This document shows, one piece after another, positions 1-12,995 of a DNA stretch of 64,000 bases (position 1 is the first letter of the stretch; the number at the start of each line of letters is the position of its first letter). The position numbers were made by a program, and so were the translations under genes. The notes under the pieces are model-generated. The model was not told the DNA's origin, made no database searches, and worked only from the letters and a program-made list of their open reading frames with translations. The stretch covers positions 1,459,501 to 1,523,500 of the forward strand of contig JAYKKM010000156.1 of NCBI GenBank assembly GCA_035772405.1, read 5' to 3'. The DNA is from Chrysogorgia sp. JL179-B06 (Eukaryota > Cnidaria > Anthozoa > Scleralcyonacea > Chrysogorgiidae).

Positions 1-1458
1 TGTAGACTTTGTCCATTCTCCATGGAGCTCATCAGTAGGATATGTTTTCTCAACTCCAATTGAACACAAAGGACACTTAGCTTTAATGGACCGTGTATAG
101 CACTTCCCTGGGTCTGGATCGACTAGCTTGAAATTTTTGTCAAGGTTATTCCTTGCCCTATAACAGAAAAGAACACGTTTCTGCATCAATTGCTGCAGGT
201 TTTACAATAACTAATATACAACGCAATTGCTTATCGTGCACATTCTTTAAAGAAAGGATATAACGGAGATTTAAAACCAAATTTATTACCTTGATAGGAG
301 CTCTGCTTTCGTCTCAGAACATCTAAACTTTAAATTTCTGCATCGTAACCAAAATTTCAGTTCGTTCTTTGTTGCTCTATTTACGTCTTTGTCAAACTCT
401 GAACCTGGTATGTCCTCTGCTGTTAACTAGGTGAACGAATTGAAATATTTAATAACAACTTAGCCATTCGTTTGACATATGTTGGTTAACATGTCAACAT
501 ATCAGGCTCGACTGAACATAAATGGCGTATGATATTTTATACACTTACGGACTTACCTCTCTGCATGTACACTGAGCTTCAGCCATGATATTACTTCAAC
601 TGTGACGTTACTGATGCTCCATTGAAATTACTAATATAGTTAAACCACATACACGTTTATTAGACTGGATAATTTAAGAAACAACATCAAGAAATAATTG
701 GAAATTATACTTTTATTGTGGCATATATTTGTAAACAAGAGGAGTGAGCAAAGTTCGTACGTCGCCAAATGTACGCGTTTACCAGCTAAACTAAAGTAAG
801 ACTTAAAAAACTAACAAAGACAATACAAGCTATCATAAACTTAGAAAGTATTTTCAGTTTTAAATAAAGAGAATTACGTAAAACTGACCATTTTCCTGGG
901 CTTTCTTCTTTGCGTTGCAAAATGACAACAAACGAGATGGCCGTGCGGGGTATTATTCCCAAGAGTAATCTAAAGGCCGTCCTCGTTCTGTTTACAACGT
1001 CACTGAGAGCATTTTCACGTCTTTAGGACGACGGTTTAAACTTAGAAAAATTAGAGCTGTTCGCTATTAAGACTGACTTAAACAGTCAGACACTACAATC
1101 GTTTTAGTAATATTGAAGCGTTTTGGAGATCATAAAACAAGCTGCGAGTGTTAAATACGCTAGTCAATCGATCGTGGTTTAATTCAAATACTAATTTATA
1201 TTTCTTTCACGGCGCCGGCGCCGTCCTCGAATTAATACGGACAACGAAAGGTGGAGTATCTTTATATGAGCAGATTGTCCAGCCAAGCAAAATAATATTC
1301 ACCCACATAGAAGCCTTAATAGAAGATTAGAGAGGTCTTCCAAAATATTTTGATTTGTTTTATTATAAATCCATGACAGAAAAAGTGTTAATTATTCCAA
1401 TTATAGTCAGCCAATCAAAATACTTCCGGCGATGGATTTAACAAAGACGCGCAGGAAG
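1..1458. other. AT-rich non-coding flank
   Basis: I see no convincing gene here. Short open frames lack recognisable motifs and splice context. Base composition is AT-rich, typical of animal intergenic or intronic DNA, and clearly different from the more GC-rich Polinton block downstream. Confidence 0.5.
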
Positions 1459-1980
1459 TGAAACCACTGATCTCAAAAATAGGACTGGATCGAGCTTCTG
1501 TTGTTGCAAAAATGAAGCCAACAGCGGCCATATTGGAGTGACCACCTAAGGAGTACTGTGGCATCACAGACATGTTGGGGAGGATTCTGACATTTGCTAT
1601 TTAACTTTAGCAAAGGAAACATACTCGCTGGACAGTTATTAAATGTCAGAATTCTGCCTTTCCTCTCCGATTCACCACTGTATTCGTAATGAGGTCACTC
1701 CAATATGGCCGCCGTTTGCTCTAATTATCCAGTAAGAGAAGCCTAATATGAGACGTCAAATTAGGTTTAAGATTTTATGCATTTAATGTCAACAAAGAAA
1801 CTATATTGGCCAGACACTAAACCTATTTTGCGAGCGTCGCATTTCGATTTGCTTACAAACTCGGAGCTTTTGATGATCTCTCGTCAATTTGCATTATGCA
1901 AATATACAGGCTTCAAAATAAGCTCGTCAGATCCAATAGAAAGCTCAATCCAGTCCTATTTTTGAGATCAGTGAGTGAAA
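1459..1980. repeat. Foldback MITE-like element with nested inverted repeats
   Basis: An outer pair of inverted arms lies at about 1459-1498 and 1939-1979, both containing a version of CACTGATCTCAAAAATAGGA. A second nested pair lies at about 1519-1545 and 1690-1715 (core CATATTGGAGTGACC), and a third at about 1575-1597 and 1639-1657 (core ATTCTGACATTT). Three nested inverted repeats and no coding capacity suggest a non-autonomous foldback transposon. The element family is not identified. Confidence 0.6.
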
Positions 1981-2600
1981 CTCACTCACGTTGCTTCGTT
2001 GCTATATAAGTCTTTTTAATCATGGAGAACCTTTCTGTCGAAGAAATTGCCAAGTCTTTGTTTGTCATACACTTAATAATACATGCAATTGCCAACTCAA
2101 ACTTGTGAGTGGGGAATTTGACCGGAAAAATTTCAAAAGTTCAAATCCTTGTGGGTCTGCCCGCCCTCCCAAGACCTTTCTGTTTTTGTCTGGTCTTTTT
2201 GGTTAGGTTAGGATTGCGATTTATAGGGTTAGGATTAGTAGTTCTAAAAAAATGTGAAGGTCCTTTTGAGTCATCCTTTTAGCCTTCACCTTGATTTACA
2301 GTCAAAATACAAAGACCTTCCCAATGTAAAGATGTTTGTCGGTACTGAAATACAGAACAGACTACAGAAGCGTTAATAAGGTCTTTGTATTTCAACAATA
2401 TTTATTTGATATCTTGATTTAAACATGGTTTCATTAGTTTCATTCACTGGTTTCATGCTACTCTTAGTAATATTGATTCTAACTGAAATCATCGTCAAGT
2501 TTGAAGTTCCATTACTCGGCATTTTAATAGGAGTCAGTAGTGTCTTCATTGTTTATTTATATTTTTCTTTTAGCCAAGAGATTTGAACGAAGTTCTGTGG
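1981..2600. other. Non-coding stretch
   Basis: No gene or repeat family is recognised. Short open frames exist but show no homology that I can name. Confidence 0.4.
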
Positions 2601-2639
2601 TAGTATATATACGTGAATACCGATCCACTTTTGAAATCC

Positions 2640-2770
2640 GAATAAAAACTATTAAAAAGGTTGGTGAACCACTGAAATCGTGTACAGACAGAAGTTTTTA
2701 AAACGTTTCGAGTGAAGCCGACCTGCCGAAGGTCCTTCGTCAGAGTGTGAAATGTAAAAATCAGGGCAAT
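2640..2770 (+). mobile_element. Penelope-like element 3' terminal fragment
   Basis: The phrase AACGTTTCGAGTGAAGCC followed by CCTTCGTCAGAGTGTG resembles the terminal repeat region of Penelope-like retroelements, where a CGTTTCG box is followed by a TTCRTCAGAGT box. Similar boxes occur near 56970 and 58590. There is no coding sequence here, so this is a short dead fragment. Confidence 0.45.
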
Positions 2771-2800
2771 TATATATAAATATATATATATATATATATG
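2768..2800. repeat. (TA)n microsatellite
   Basis: Alternating TA/AT dinucleotides about 30 bp long, directly after the Penelope-like terminal fragment. Microsatellites often follow retroelement 3' ends. Confidence 0.8.
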
Positions 2801-3380
2801 AAATGACAGAATGTAAATAGCAAACTTACTCTACAACGTCCATAGTTTCCATTTCCTTATAATATGGCCAAACAATTCGTCTTCCAAGCGAAGTTCCAAA
2901 AGTATAAAGAGCAAATTTGAAATTTCCCTCGCGAGATGACCGTTAAGTAAAAAATAATCACATGATCACTCTCTAGCTTTTTATTGGTTATAAAAATTGC
3001 ATGAAACTGCTAGCCTCCTCGACAGACGTTAGAAACTGCACGACATCAGCGGTTTTCTTTCCAAAACAAGATATGGCTGTCTCCGAGTTGAAATTGTGTT
3101 TGCTTGATTGGTGAGTTTAAAATAAATATTCGCAGTTTGCGCATGAGAAATTAGATAGTGTTATTTATTTATGCAATAAATGTTTCTTTGCTAGCGCTTT
3201 ATCATAAAACGCGGCTTGCAAATGACTTTTTCACAATCGCTCGTAAAACCGGAAGTGGCCAGTGGGTAGTTGATAAATATTTCACTATTTTACGATCGGC
3301 TGCTACAAAGCATTTCCACAATGTACCAGTTTAGTTTAGTTTATTAGCTTCGCCATTTTTACAAATAATTACAAATAGTG

Positions 3381-3427
3381 GCAGGTAGTCCAGTTGACTG
3401 TTGCCAACAGTCAACTGGACTACCTGC
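3381..3427. repeat. Perfect 23-bp inverted repeat (hairpin)
   Basis: Two 23-base arms, 3381-3403 and 3405-3427, are exact reverse complements around a single C. The arm begins GCAGGTAGTCCAG. No mismatches are present, so it is either young or selected. It lies about 170 bp before the minisatellite. No function can be assigned. Confidence 0.85.
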
Positions 3428-3600
3428 ACTTGCCACTCCGCATCCCAACAAGTCAACAACCCAACTCCCCCCGGCGTTCTGTGACCCGCGATCCATCATG
3501 TCAGCAGTTGTATGTTCGTACCTAGTTCGGTAGGTACTTCATCTGACCCCCATTATAGTGTATCATATAATAACTATGTAACCATGTATATTCTTAAGCC

Positions 3601-6600
3601 TCTTTACCCTCCTTAACCATCCTTAGCCCTCCTTAGCCCTCCTTAGGCATACTTAGCCCTCCTTAGGCATACTTAGCCCTCCTTAGGCATACTTAGCCAT
3701 ACTTAGCCATACTTAGCCATCCTTAGGCATACTTAGCCCTCCTCTAGGCATACTTAGCCATACTTAGCCATCCTTTTAGGCATACTTAGCCCTCCTTAGG
3801 CATACTTAGCCCTCCTTAGCCCTCCTTAGGCATACTTAGCCCTCCTCAGGCATACTTAGCCCTCCTTAGGCATACTTAGCCATACTTAGCCATCCTTAGC
3901 CATCCTTAGCCATACTTAGCTCTTCTTAGCCCTCCTTAGCCCTCCTTAGCCCTCCTTAGGCATACTTAGCCCTCCTTAGGCATCCTTAGCCCTCCTTAGC
4001 CCTCCTTAGGCATCCTTAGCCCTCCTTAGGCATACTTAGCCCTCCTCTAGGCATACTTAGCCATACTTAGCCATCCTTAGCCCTCCTTAGGCATACTTAG
4101 CCCTCCTTAGGCATACTTAGCCCTCCTCAGGCATACTTAGCCCTTAGCCCTCCTTAGGCATACTTAGCCCTCCTTAGGCATACTTAGCCATACTTAGCCC
4201 TCCTTAGGCATACTTAGCCCTCCTCAGGCATACTTAGCCCTTAGCCCTCCTTAGGCATACTTAGCCCTCCTTAGCCCTCCTTAGGCATACTTAGCCCTCC
4301 TTAGGCATACTTAGCCATACTTAGCCCTCCTTAGGCATACTTAGCCCTACTTAGCCATCCTTAGCCCTCCTTAGCCATCCTTAGCCATACTTAGCTCTTC
4401 TTAGCCCTCCTTAGCCCTCCTTAGCCCTCCTTAGGCATACTTAGCCCTCCTTAGGCATCCTTAGCCCTCCTTAGCCCTCCTTAGGCATCCTTAGCCCTCC
4501 TTAGGCATACTTAGCCCTCCTTAGCCCTCCTTAAGCATACTTAGCCCTCCTTAGCCATCCTTAGCCCTCCTTAGGCATACTTAGCCATCCTTAGCCCTCC
4601 TTAGGCATACTTAGCCCTCCTTAGCCCTCCTTAGCCCTCCTTAGGTATACTAGCCCTCCTTAGCCCTCCTTAGGCATACTTAGCCCTCCTTAGGCATACT
4701 TAGCCCTCCTTAGCCCTCCTTAGGCATACTTGGCCCTCCTTAGCCCTCCTTAAGCATACTTAGCCCTCCTTAATTAGACATACTTAGCCCTCCTTAGGCA
4801 TACTTAGCCCTCCTTAGCCATCCTTAGGCATACTTAGCCATCCTTAGCCCTCCTTAGGCATACTTAGCCCTCCTTAGGCATACTTAGCCCTCCTTAGCCC
4901 TCCTTAGCCCTCCTTAGCCATCCTTAGCCCACCTTAGCCATACTTAGCCCTCCTTAGCCATCCTTAGCCCTCCTTAGGCATACTTAGCCATCCTTAGGCA
5001 TACTTAGCCCTCCTTAGCCCTCCTTAGCCCTCCTTAGCCCTCCTTAGGCATACTTAGCCCTCCTTAGCCCTCCTTAGCCCTCCTTAGGCATACTTAGCCA
5101 TCCTTAGCCCTCCTTAGGCATACTTAGCCATCCTTAGCCCTCCTTAGGCATACTTAGCCATCCTTAGCCCTCCTTAGGCATACTTAGCCCTCCTTAGGCA
5201 TACTTAGCAGCCCTCCTTAGGCATACTTAGCCCTCCTCAGGCATACTTAGCCATACTTAGCCATCCTTAGCCCTCCTTAGGCATACTTAGCCCTCCTTAG
5301 GCATACTTAGCCCTCCTCAGGCATACTTAGCCCTCCTTAGCCCTCCTTAGCCCTCCTTAGGCATACTTAGCCCTCCTTAGGCATACTTAGCCCTCCTTAG
5401 CCCTCCTTATGCATACTTGTCCCTCCTTAGGCATACTTAGCCCTCCATAATTAGACCTCCTTAGCCATCCTTAGCCTCCTTAGCCATCCTTAGCCCTCCT
5501 TAGGCATACTTAGCCCTCCTTAGGCATACTTAGCCCTCCTTAGGCATACTTAGCCCTCCTTAGCCCTCCTTAGGCATACTTAGCCATCCTTAGCCCTCCT
5601 TAGGCATACTTAGCCCTCCTTAGGCATACTTAGCCATCCTTTGCCCTCCTTAGCCATCCTCCTTAGGCATACTTAGCCATCCTTAGCCCTCATTTGCCAT
5701 ACTTAGCCCTCGTTAGCCATCCTTAGCCCTCCTTAGCCCTCCTTAGGCATACTTAGCCCTCCTTAGGCATACTTAGCCCTCCTTAGCCCTCCTTAGCCCT
5801 CCTTAGGCATACTTAGCCCTCCTTAGGCATACTTAGCCCTCCTTAGCCCTCCTTAGCCATCCTTAGCCCACCTTAGCCATACTTAGCCCTCCTTAGGCAT
5901 ACTTAGCCCTCCTTAGGCATCCTTAGCCCTCCTAGGCATACTTAGCCCTCTTTAGGCATACTTAGCCCTCCATAGCCCTCCTTAGGCATACTTAGCCCTC
6001 CTTAGCCCTCCTTAGCCATCCTTAGCCCTCCTTAGGCATACTTAGCCATCCTTAGCCCTCCTAGCCATCCTTAGCCCTCCTTAGGCATACTTAGCCCTCT
6101 TTAGGCATACTTAGCCCTCCTTAGCCCTCCTTAGGCATACTTAGCCCTCCTTAGCCCTCCTTAGGCATACTTAGCCATCCTTAGGCATACTTAGCCCTCC
6201 TTAGGCATACTTAGCCCTCCTTAGGCATACTTAGCCCTCCTTAGCCCTCCTTAGCCTCCTTAGCCCTCCTTAGGCATACTTAGCCCTCCTTAGGCATACT
6301 TAGCCCTCCTTAGGCATACTTAGCCCTCCTTAGGCATACTCAGCCATCCTTACCCTCCTTAGGCATACTTAGCCCTCCTTAGCCATCCTTAGCCCTCCTT
6401 AGCCCTCCTTAGGCATACTAGCCCTCCTTAGCCCTCCTTAGGCATACTTAGCCATCCTTAGGCATACTTAGCCCTCCTTAGCCCTCCTTAGCCCTCCTTA
6501 GCCCTCCTTAGGCATACTTAGCCCTCCTTAGCCCTCCTTAGCCCTCCTTAGCCCTCCTTAGGCATACTAGCCCTCCTTAGCCCTCCTTAGGCATACTTAG

Positions 6601-9600
6601 CCCTCCTTAGCCCTCCTTAGGCATACTTAGCCCTCCTAAGGCATACTTAGCCCTCCTTAGCCCTCCTTAGGCATACTTGGCCCTCCTTAGCCCTCCTTAA
6701 GCATACTTAGCCCTCCTTAATTAGACATACTTAGCCCTCCTTAGGCATACTTAGCCCTCCTTAGCCATCCTTAGGCATACTTAGCCATCCTTAGCCCTCC
6801 TTAGGCATACTTAGCCCTCCTTAGGCATACTTAGCCCTCCTTAGCCCTCCTTAGCCCTCCTTAGGCATACTTAGCCATCCTTAGCCCTCCTTAGGCATAC
6901 TTAGCCATCCTTAGCCCTCCTTAGGCATACTTAGCCATCCTTAGCCCTCCTTAGGCATACTTAGCCCTCCTTAGCCCTCCTTAGGCATACTTAGCCTTCC
7001 TTAGCCCTCCTTAGCCATACTTAGCCCTCCTTAGGCATACTTAGCCCTCCTTAGCCCTCCTTAGGCATACTTAGCCATCATTAGCCCTCCTTAGGCATAC
7101 TTAGCCATCCTTAGCCCTCCTTAGGCATACTTAGCCCTCCTTAGGCATACTTAGCCCTCCTTAGCCATCCTTAGCCCTCCGTAGGCATACTTAGCCCTCC
7201 TTAGCCCTCCTTAGGCATACTTAGCCCTCCTCAGGCATACTTAGCCATACTTAGCCATCCTTAGCCCTCCTTAGGCATACTTAGCCCTCCTTAGGCATAC
7301 TTAGCCCTCCTCAGGCATACTCTCCTTAATTAGACCTCCTTAGCCATCCTTAGCCTCCTTAGCCATCCTTAGCCCTCCTTAGGCATACTTAGCCATCCTT
7401 ACCCTCCTTAGGCATACTTAGCCCTCCTTAGCCATCCTTAGCCCTCCTTAGCCCTCCTTAGGCATACTAGCCCTCCTTAGCCCTCCTTAGGCATACTTAG
7501 CCATCCTTAGGCATACTTAGCCCTCCTTAGCCCTCCTTAGCCCTCCTTAGCCCTCCTTAGGCATACTTAGCCCTCCTTAGCCCTCCTTAGCCCTCCTTAG
7601 CCCTCCTTAGGCATACTTAGCCCTCCTTAGGCATACTTAGCCATCCTTAGCCCTCCTTAGGCATACTTAGCCCTCCTTAGGCATACTTAGCAGCCCTCCG
7701 TAGGCATACTTAGCCCTCCTTAGCCCTCCTTAGGCATACTTAGCCCTCCTCAGGCATACTTAGCCATACTTAGCCATCCTTAGCCCTCCTTAGGCATACT
7801 TAGCCCTCCTTAGGCATACTTAGCCCTCCTCAGGCATACTTAGCCCTCCTTAGCCCTCCTTAGCCCTCCTTAGGCATACTTAGCCCTCCTTAGGCATACT
7901 TAGCCCTCCTTAGCCCTCCTTATGCATACTTGTCCCTCCTTAGGCATACTTAGCCCTCCATAATTAGACCTCCTTAGCCATCCTTAGCCTCCTTAGCCAT
8001 CCTTAGCCCTCCTTAGGCATACTTAGCCCTCCTTAGGCATACTTAGCCCTCCTTAGGCATACTTAGCCCTCCTTAGGCATACTTAGCCCTCCTTAGCCCT
8101 CCTTAGGCATACTTAGCCCTCCTTAGCCCTCCTTAGCCCTCCTTAGCCCTCCTTAGCCCTCCTTAGGCATACTTAGCCATCCTTAGCCCTCCTTAGGCAT
8201 ACTTAGCCATCCTTAGCCCTCCTTAGGCATACTTAGCCCTCCTTAGGCATACTTAGCCATCCTTTGCCCTCCTTAGCCATCCTCCTTAGGCATACTTAGC
8301 CATCCTTAGCCCTCATTTGGCATACTTAGCCCTCGTTAGCCATCCTTAGCCCTCCTTAGCCCTCCTTAGGCATACTTAGCCCTCCTTAGGCATACTTAGC
8401 CCTCCTTAGCCCTCCTTAGCCCTCCTTAGCCCTCCTTAGGCATACTTAGCCCTCCTTAGGCATACTTAGCCCTCCTTAGCCCTCCTTAGCCATCCTTAGC
8501 CCACCTTAGCCATACTTAGCCCTCCTTAGGCATACTTAGCCCTCCTTAGGCATCCTTAGCCCTCCTAGGCATACTTAGCCCTCTTTAGGCATACTTAGCC
8601 CTCCATAGCCCTCCTTAGGCATACTTAGCCCTCCTTAGCCCTCCTTAGCCATCCTTAGCCCTCCTTAGGCATACTTAGCCATCCTTAGCCCTCCTTAGCC
8701 CTCCTTAGCCATCCTTAGCCCTCCTTAGGCATACTTAGCCCTCTTTAGGCATACTTAGCCCTCCTTAGCCCTCCTTAGGCATACTTAGCCCTCCTTAGCC
8801 CTCCTTAGGCATACTTAGCCATCCTTAGGCATACTTAGCCCTCCTTAGGCATACTTAGCCCTCCTTAGCCTCCTTAGCCCTCCTTAGGCATACTTAGCCC
8901 TCCTTAGGCATACTTAGCCCTCCTTAGGCATACTTAGCCCTCCTTAGGCATACTTAGCCATCCTTACCCTCCTTAGGCATACTTAGCCCTCCTTAGCCAT
9001 CCTTAGCCCTCCTTAGCCCTCCTTAGGCATACTAGCCCTCCTTAGCCCTCCTTAGGCATACTTAGCCCTCCTTAGCCCTCCTTAGGCATACTTAGCCCTC
9101 CTAAGGCATACTTAGCCCTCCTTAGCCCTCCTTAGGCATACTTGGCCCTCCTTAGCCCTCCTTAAGCATACTTAGCCCTCCTTAATTAGACATACTTAGC
9201 CCTCCTTAGCCCTCCTTAGCCATCCTTAGCCCACCTTAGCCATACTTAGCCCTCCTTAGGCATACTTAGCCATCCTTAGCCCTCCTTAGGCATACTTAGC
9301 CATCCTTAGCCCTCCTTAGGCATACTTAGCCATCCTTAGCCCTCCTTAGGCATACTTAGCCCTCCTTAGCCCTCCTTAGGCATACTTAGCCTTCCTTAGC
9401 CCTCCTTAGCCATACTTAGCCCTCCTTAGGCATACTTAGCCCTCCTTAGGCATACTTAGCCCTCCTTAGGCATACTTAGCCCTCCGTAGGCATACTTAGC
9501 CCTCCTTAGCCCTCCTTAGGCATACTTAGCCCTCCTCAGGCATACTTAGCCATACTTAGCCATCCTTAGCCCTCCTTAGGCATACTTAGCCCTCCTCAGG

Positions 9601-11500
9601 CATACTTAGCCCTCCTTAATTAGACCTCCTTAGCCATCCTTAGCCTCCTTAGCCATCCTTAGCCCTCCTTAGGCATACTTAGCCATCCTTACCCTCCTTA
9701 GGCATACTTAGCCCTCCTTAGCCATCCTTAGCCCTCCTTAGGCATACTAGCCCTCCTTAGCCCTCCTTAGGCATACTTAGCCCTCCTTAGCCCTCCTTAG
9801 GCATACTTAGCCATCCTTAGGCATACTTAGCCCTCCTTAGCCCTCCTTAGGCATACTTGGCCCTCCTTAGCCCTCCTTAAGCATACTTAGCCCTCCTTAA
9901 TTAGACATACTTAGCCCTCCTTAGGCATACTTAGCCCTCCTTAGCCATCCTTAGGCATACTTAGCCATCCTTAGCCCTCCTTAGGCATACTTAGCCCTCC
10001 TTAGGCATACTTAGCCCTCCTTAGCCCTCCTTAGCCCTCCTTAGCCATCCTTAGCCCACCTTAGCCATACTTAGCCCTCCTTAGGCATACTTAGCCCTCC
10101 TTAGGCATACTTAGCCCTCCTTAGCCCTCCTTAGGCATACTTAGCCCTCCTTAGCCCTCCTTAGCCATACTTAGCCCTCCTTAGGCATACTTAGCCCTCC
10201 TTAGCCCTCCTTAGGCATACTTAGCCATCCTTAGCCCTCCTTAGGCATACTTAGCCATCCTTAGCCCTCCTTAGGCATACTTAGCCCTCCTTAGGCATAC
10301 TTAGCCCTCCTTAGCCATCCTTAGCCCTCCGTAGGCATACTTAGCCCTCCTTAGCCCTCCTTAGGCATACTTAGCCATACTTAGCCATCCTTAGCCCTCC
10401 TTAGCCCACCTTAGCCATACTTAGCCCTCCTTAGGCATCCTTAGCCCTCCTAGGCATACTTAGCCCTCTTTAGGCATACTTAGCCCTCCATAGCCCTCCT
10501 TAGGCATACTTAGCCTTCCTTAGCCCTCCTTAGCCATCCTTAGCCCTCCTTAGGCATACTTAGCCATCCTTAGCCCTCCTTAGCCCTCCTTAGCCATCCT
10601 TAGCCCTCCTTAGGCATACTTAGCCCTCTTTAGGCATACTTAGCCCTCCTTAGCCCTCCTTAGGCATACTTAGCCCTCCTTAGCCCTCCTTAGGCATACT
10701 TAGCCATCCTTAGGCATACTTAGCCCTCCTTAGGCATACTTAGCCCTCCTTAGGCATACTTAGCCCTCCTTAGCCCTCCTTAGCCTCCTTAGCCCTCCTT
10801 AGGCATACTTAGCCCTCCTTAGGCATACTTAGCCCTCCTTAGGCATACTTAGCCCTCCTTAGGCATACTTAGCCCTCCTTAGCCCTCCTTAGCCCTCCTT
10901 AGGCATACTTAGCCATCCTTACCCTCCTTAGGCATACTTAGCCCTCCTTAGCCATCCTTAGCCCTCCTTAGCCCTCCTTAGGCATACTAGCCCTCCTTAG
11001 CCCTCCTTAGGCATACTTAGCCCTCCTTAGCCCTCCTTAGGCATACTTAGCCCTCCTAAGGCATACTTAGCCCTCCTTAGCCCTCCTTAGGCATACTTGG
11101 CCCTCCTTAGCCCTCCTTAAGCATACTTAGCCCTCCTTAATTAGACATACTTAGCCCTCCTTAGGCATACTTAGCCCTCCTTAGCCCTCCTTAGGCATAC
11201 TTAGCCCTCCTTAGCCCTCCTTAGCCATCCTTAGCCCACCTTAGCCATACTTAGCCCTCCTTAGGCATACTTAGCCCTCCTTAGCCCTCCTTAGGCATAC
11301 TTAGCCCTCCTTAGCCCTCCTTAGCCCTCCTTAGGCATACTTAGCCATCCTTAGCCCTCCTTAGGCATACTTAGCCATCCTTAGCCCTCCTTAGGCATAC
11401 TTAGCCATCCTTAGCCCTCCTTAGGCATACTTAGCCCTCCTTAGCCCTCCTTAGGCATACTTAGCCCTCCTTAGCCCTCCTTAGCCCTCCTTAGGCATAC
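3601..11500. repeat. 7.9-kb minisatellite of 10-bp units
   Basis: The array is built from four main decamers sharing a CTTAG end: CCCTCCTTAG, GCATACTTAG, CCATCCTTAG and CCATACTTAG. Every unit carries TAG on this strand and CTAA on the other, so the array is stop-rich and has no reading frame. Rare variant words recur in blocks. CTTAATTAGACATAC appears near 4770, 6720, 9180, 9900 and 11140, and a CAGCCCTCC variant appears near 5208 and 7690. This shows multi-kilobase block duplication (higher-order structure). The array ends exactly where the truncated Polinton gene begins. Confidence 0.95.
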
Positions 11501-11877
11501 ACAACGTCTTCACGATCTTTTGCGTTGTCAATAGTCTGCGTTGTGAGATCGCTAAAAACCCTCTCCACATGTTGAGGCACTCCTCCACCACTCCTCACAG
11601 CGTCTTCATGATCTTTCACGTAGTCTTTAATCCGCGTTACGAGATCGCCAGTAGTCTTCCCCATGTGTTGACGAAATCTCCTACTACGTTCACGCCTCAG
11701 TTCACTCTCCACTCTAATTAGTCTAATTTTCTCACCGGCTGTGACGTTTGGATCGCCCCAAGCTAGTCTGCGATCTTGAGCGACTTTTTCGAGACTATAC
11801 TTTAGTTCGTCGTCAGTGACATCTTTGTATTCGTCAGATCTCTCCACCTCAAGGTCGTCGAAGCCACCTTCAGCCAT
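11491..11877 (-). pseudogene. Truncated Polinton membrane-protein gene (copy A)
   Basis: The 128-codon remnant is the N-terminal part of the 335-aa protein encoded at 28706-29713. It starts with the same acidic MA-(E/K)-GFDDLE-type region. It contains an extra 14-residue segment ending HEDAV that copy B lacks; this looks like a local repeat of the neighbouring DREDV segment. The coding sequence stops being homologous at 11501, and the stop codon is supplied by the minisatellite. The hydrophobic C-terminal half is missing, so the product could not be membrane-anchored. It sits 6 bp after the integrase stop codon. Confidence 0.85.
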
Positions 11878-11883
11878 ATTACA

Positions 11884-12990
11884 TTAGCTCACATTTTGAA
11901 TATCGCTTTCTGGTATCCACGAATTATGTTTGCTCTCATAACCCAACCATTTGACCAGCGCCATCTTCTTCCCTCTGACTTTCTTTCTTTTCAACACCTT
12001 CTCAACTCTGTACACATCGTCACCACCACGTTTCTTATTGACCAGCGATAACTCCTGTTCGTAAAACTTCCCAATAATCTGTTCACCGGTGTGGTCCTCA
12101 ATTTCGTACACATTCGGATCACCACGAATAACTTTCACCACTTTAAACAGCTCTTCAGTGAAGTTGGCTTCATAGCCCTTTGTGAACACACTCTTGTACT
12201 TACTAATTCTCACTGATTCGCCAACTCTAAACTTTGGCAATGGGTTGTCTGCAAATTGGTGACCAAACAAAGTGGTCCAAACTTCACCCTCATTTGACTT
12301 ATTGACATCCTTTGGCCTCATCATAATGCTGCGATTCACATTGCTATTGTAATTGCTTACAAACTGGTCCAAAGCGTCAATCCATTTGTACGTCCCACGG
12401 GTGTAAAAGTACTTCCACATAATGCTCTTGAGACTTCTGTTAAAACGCTCGACAACAGCAGCCTTTTTATCACTCTTAGTGCTGAAATATTCAACGTCGT
12501 GTTCTTTCAACAAATTTTTCACACCAACATTGTAGAACTCAAGTCCATCATCAAATTGCGCTAACTTAGGTGTGGTCCCAAACCGATCTTTAAAGTCGCT
12601 CAACAACTCTCCAACAGCCTCAGTCATGTTCCCAGTGTCTTTTCTATAAACTGCGACTCCAAAAGCGTATCTACTCAATATTTCAATACCTGTCAATATC
12701 CAATAATAACCACCATTCTGTTTTGAGTACTTACCCATGTCCACTAAGTCCATTTGGAGCTCTTCACCAAGAAATCCAACAAAAGTCGCGCGGAACTTAT
12801 GTCTTCTCACAATGGGTTTGTACCTAGTGTAAGTATCCTGCGTGGTCAACCATTCTTTCACTGTTTTTCTAGTTACTCCCAATCCATTTTCTAACGCACT
12901 TTGATACAGCCTCTCTGCACCAGTGTACCCTGTCTTAGGATTATAATAGATGTCTCGCAACCCTTGCTCTGTCTCCACACCAAGCTCCAT
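11884..12990 (-). CDS. Retroviral-type integrase with chromodomain (copy A)
   Basis: An rve-family DDE integrase that would join the element ends to host DNA with a 6-bp target duplication. The first ATG gives MELGVETEQG. The catalytic triad sits in QMDLVDM (about residue 81), QFDDGLEFYN (about 147) and VVERFNRSL (about 181). The last 55 residues form a chromodomain-like segment (YRVEKVLKRKK...VKWLGYESKHNSW), which in related elements binds modified histones. Length (about 368 aa) and sequence nearly match the intact copy B gene at 27596. No break is visible. The start codon lies just after the penton-like gene's stop. Confidence 0.93.
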   Translation of the reverse strand: MELGVETEQGLRDIYYNPKTGYTGAERLYQSALENGLGVTRKTVKEWLTTQDTYTRYKPIVRRHKFRATFVGFLGEELQMDLVDMGKYSKQNGGYYWILTGIEILSRYAFGVAVYRKDTGNMTEAVGELLSDFKDRFGTTPKLAQFDDGLEFYNVGVKNLLKEHDVEYFSTKSDKKAAVVERFNRSLKSIMWKYFYTRGTYKWIDALDQFVSNYNSNVNRSIMMRPKDVNKSNEGEVWTTLFGHQFADNPLPKFRVGESVRISKYKSVFTKGYEANFTEELFKVVKVIRGDPNVYEIEDHTGEQIIGKFYEQELSLVNKKRGGDDVYRVEKVLKRKKVRGKKMALVKWLGYESKHNSWIPESDIQNVS

Positions 12991-12995
12991 ATAAT

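Noticed and set aside
3601..11500. Telomeric repeat tract (TTAGGG-like)
   Set aside because: TTAGG words occur only as part of CTTAGGCATAC. The real unit is a 10-mer ending CTTAG with four variants, so it is an internal minisatellite.
3601..11500. CRISPR array
   Set aside because: Units are 10 bp without unique spacers, and the genome is eukaryotic.
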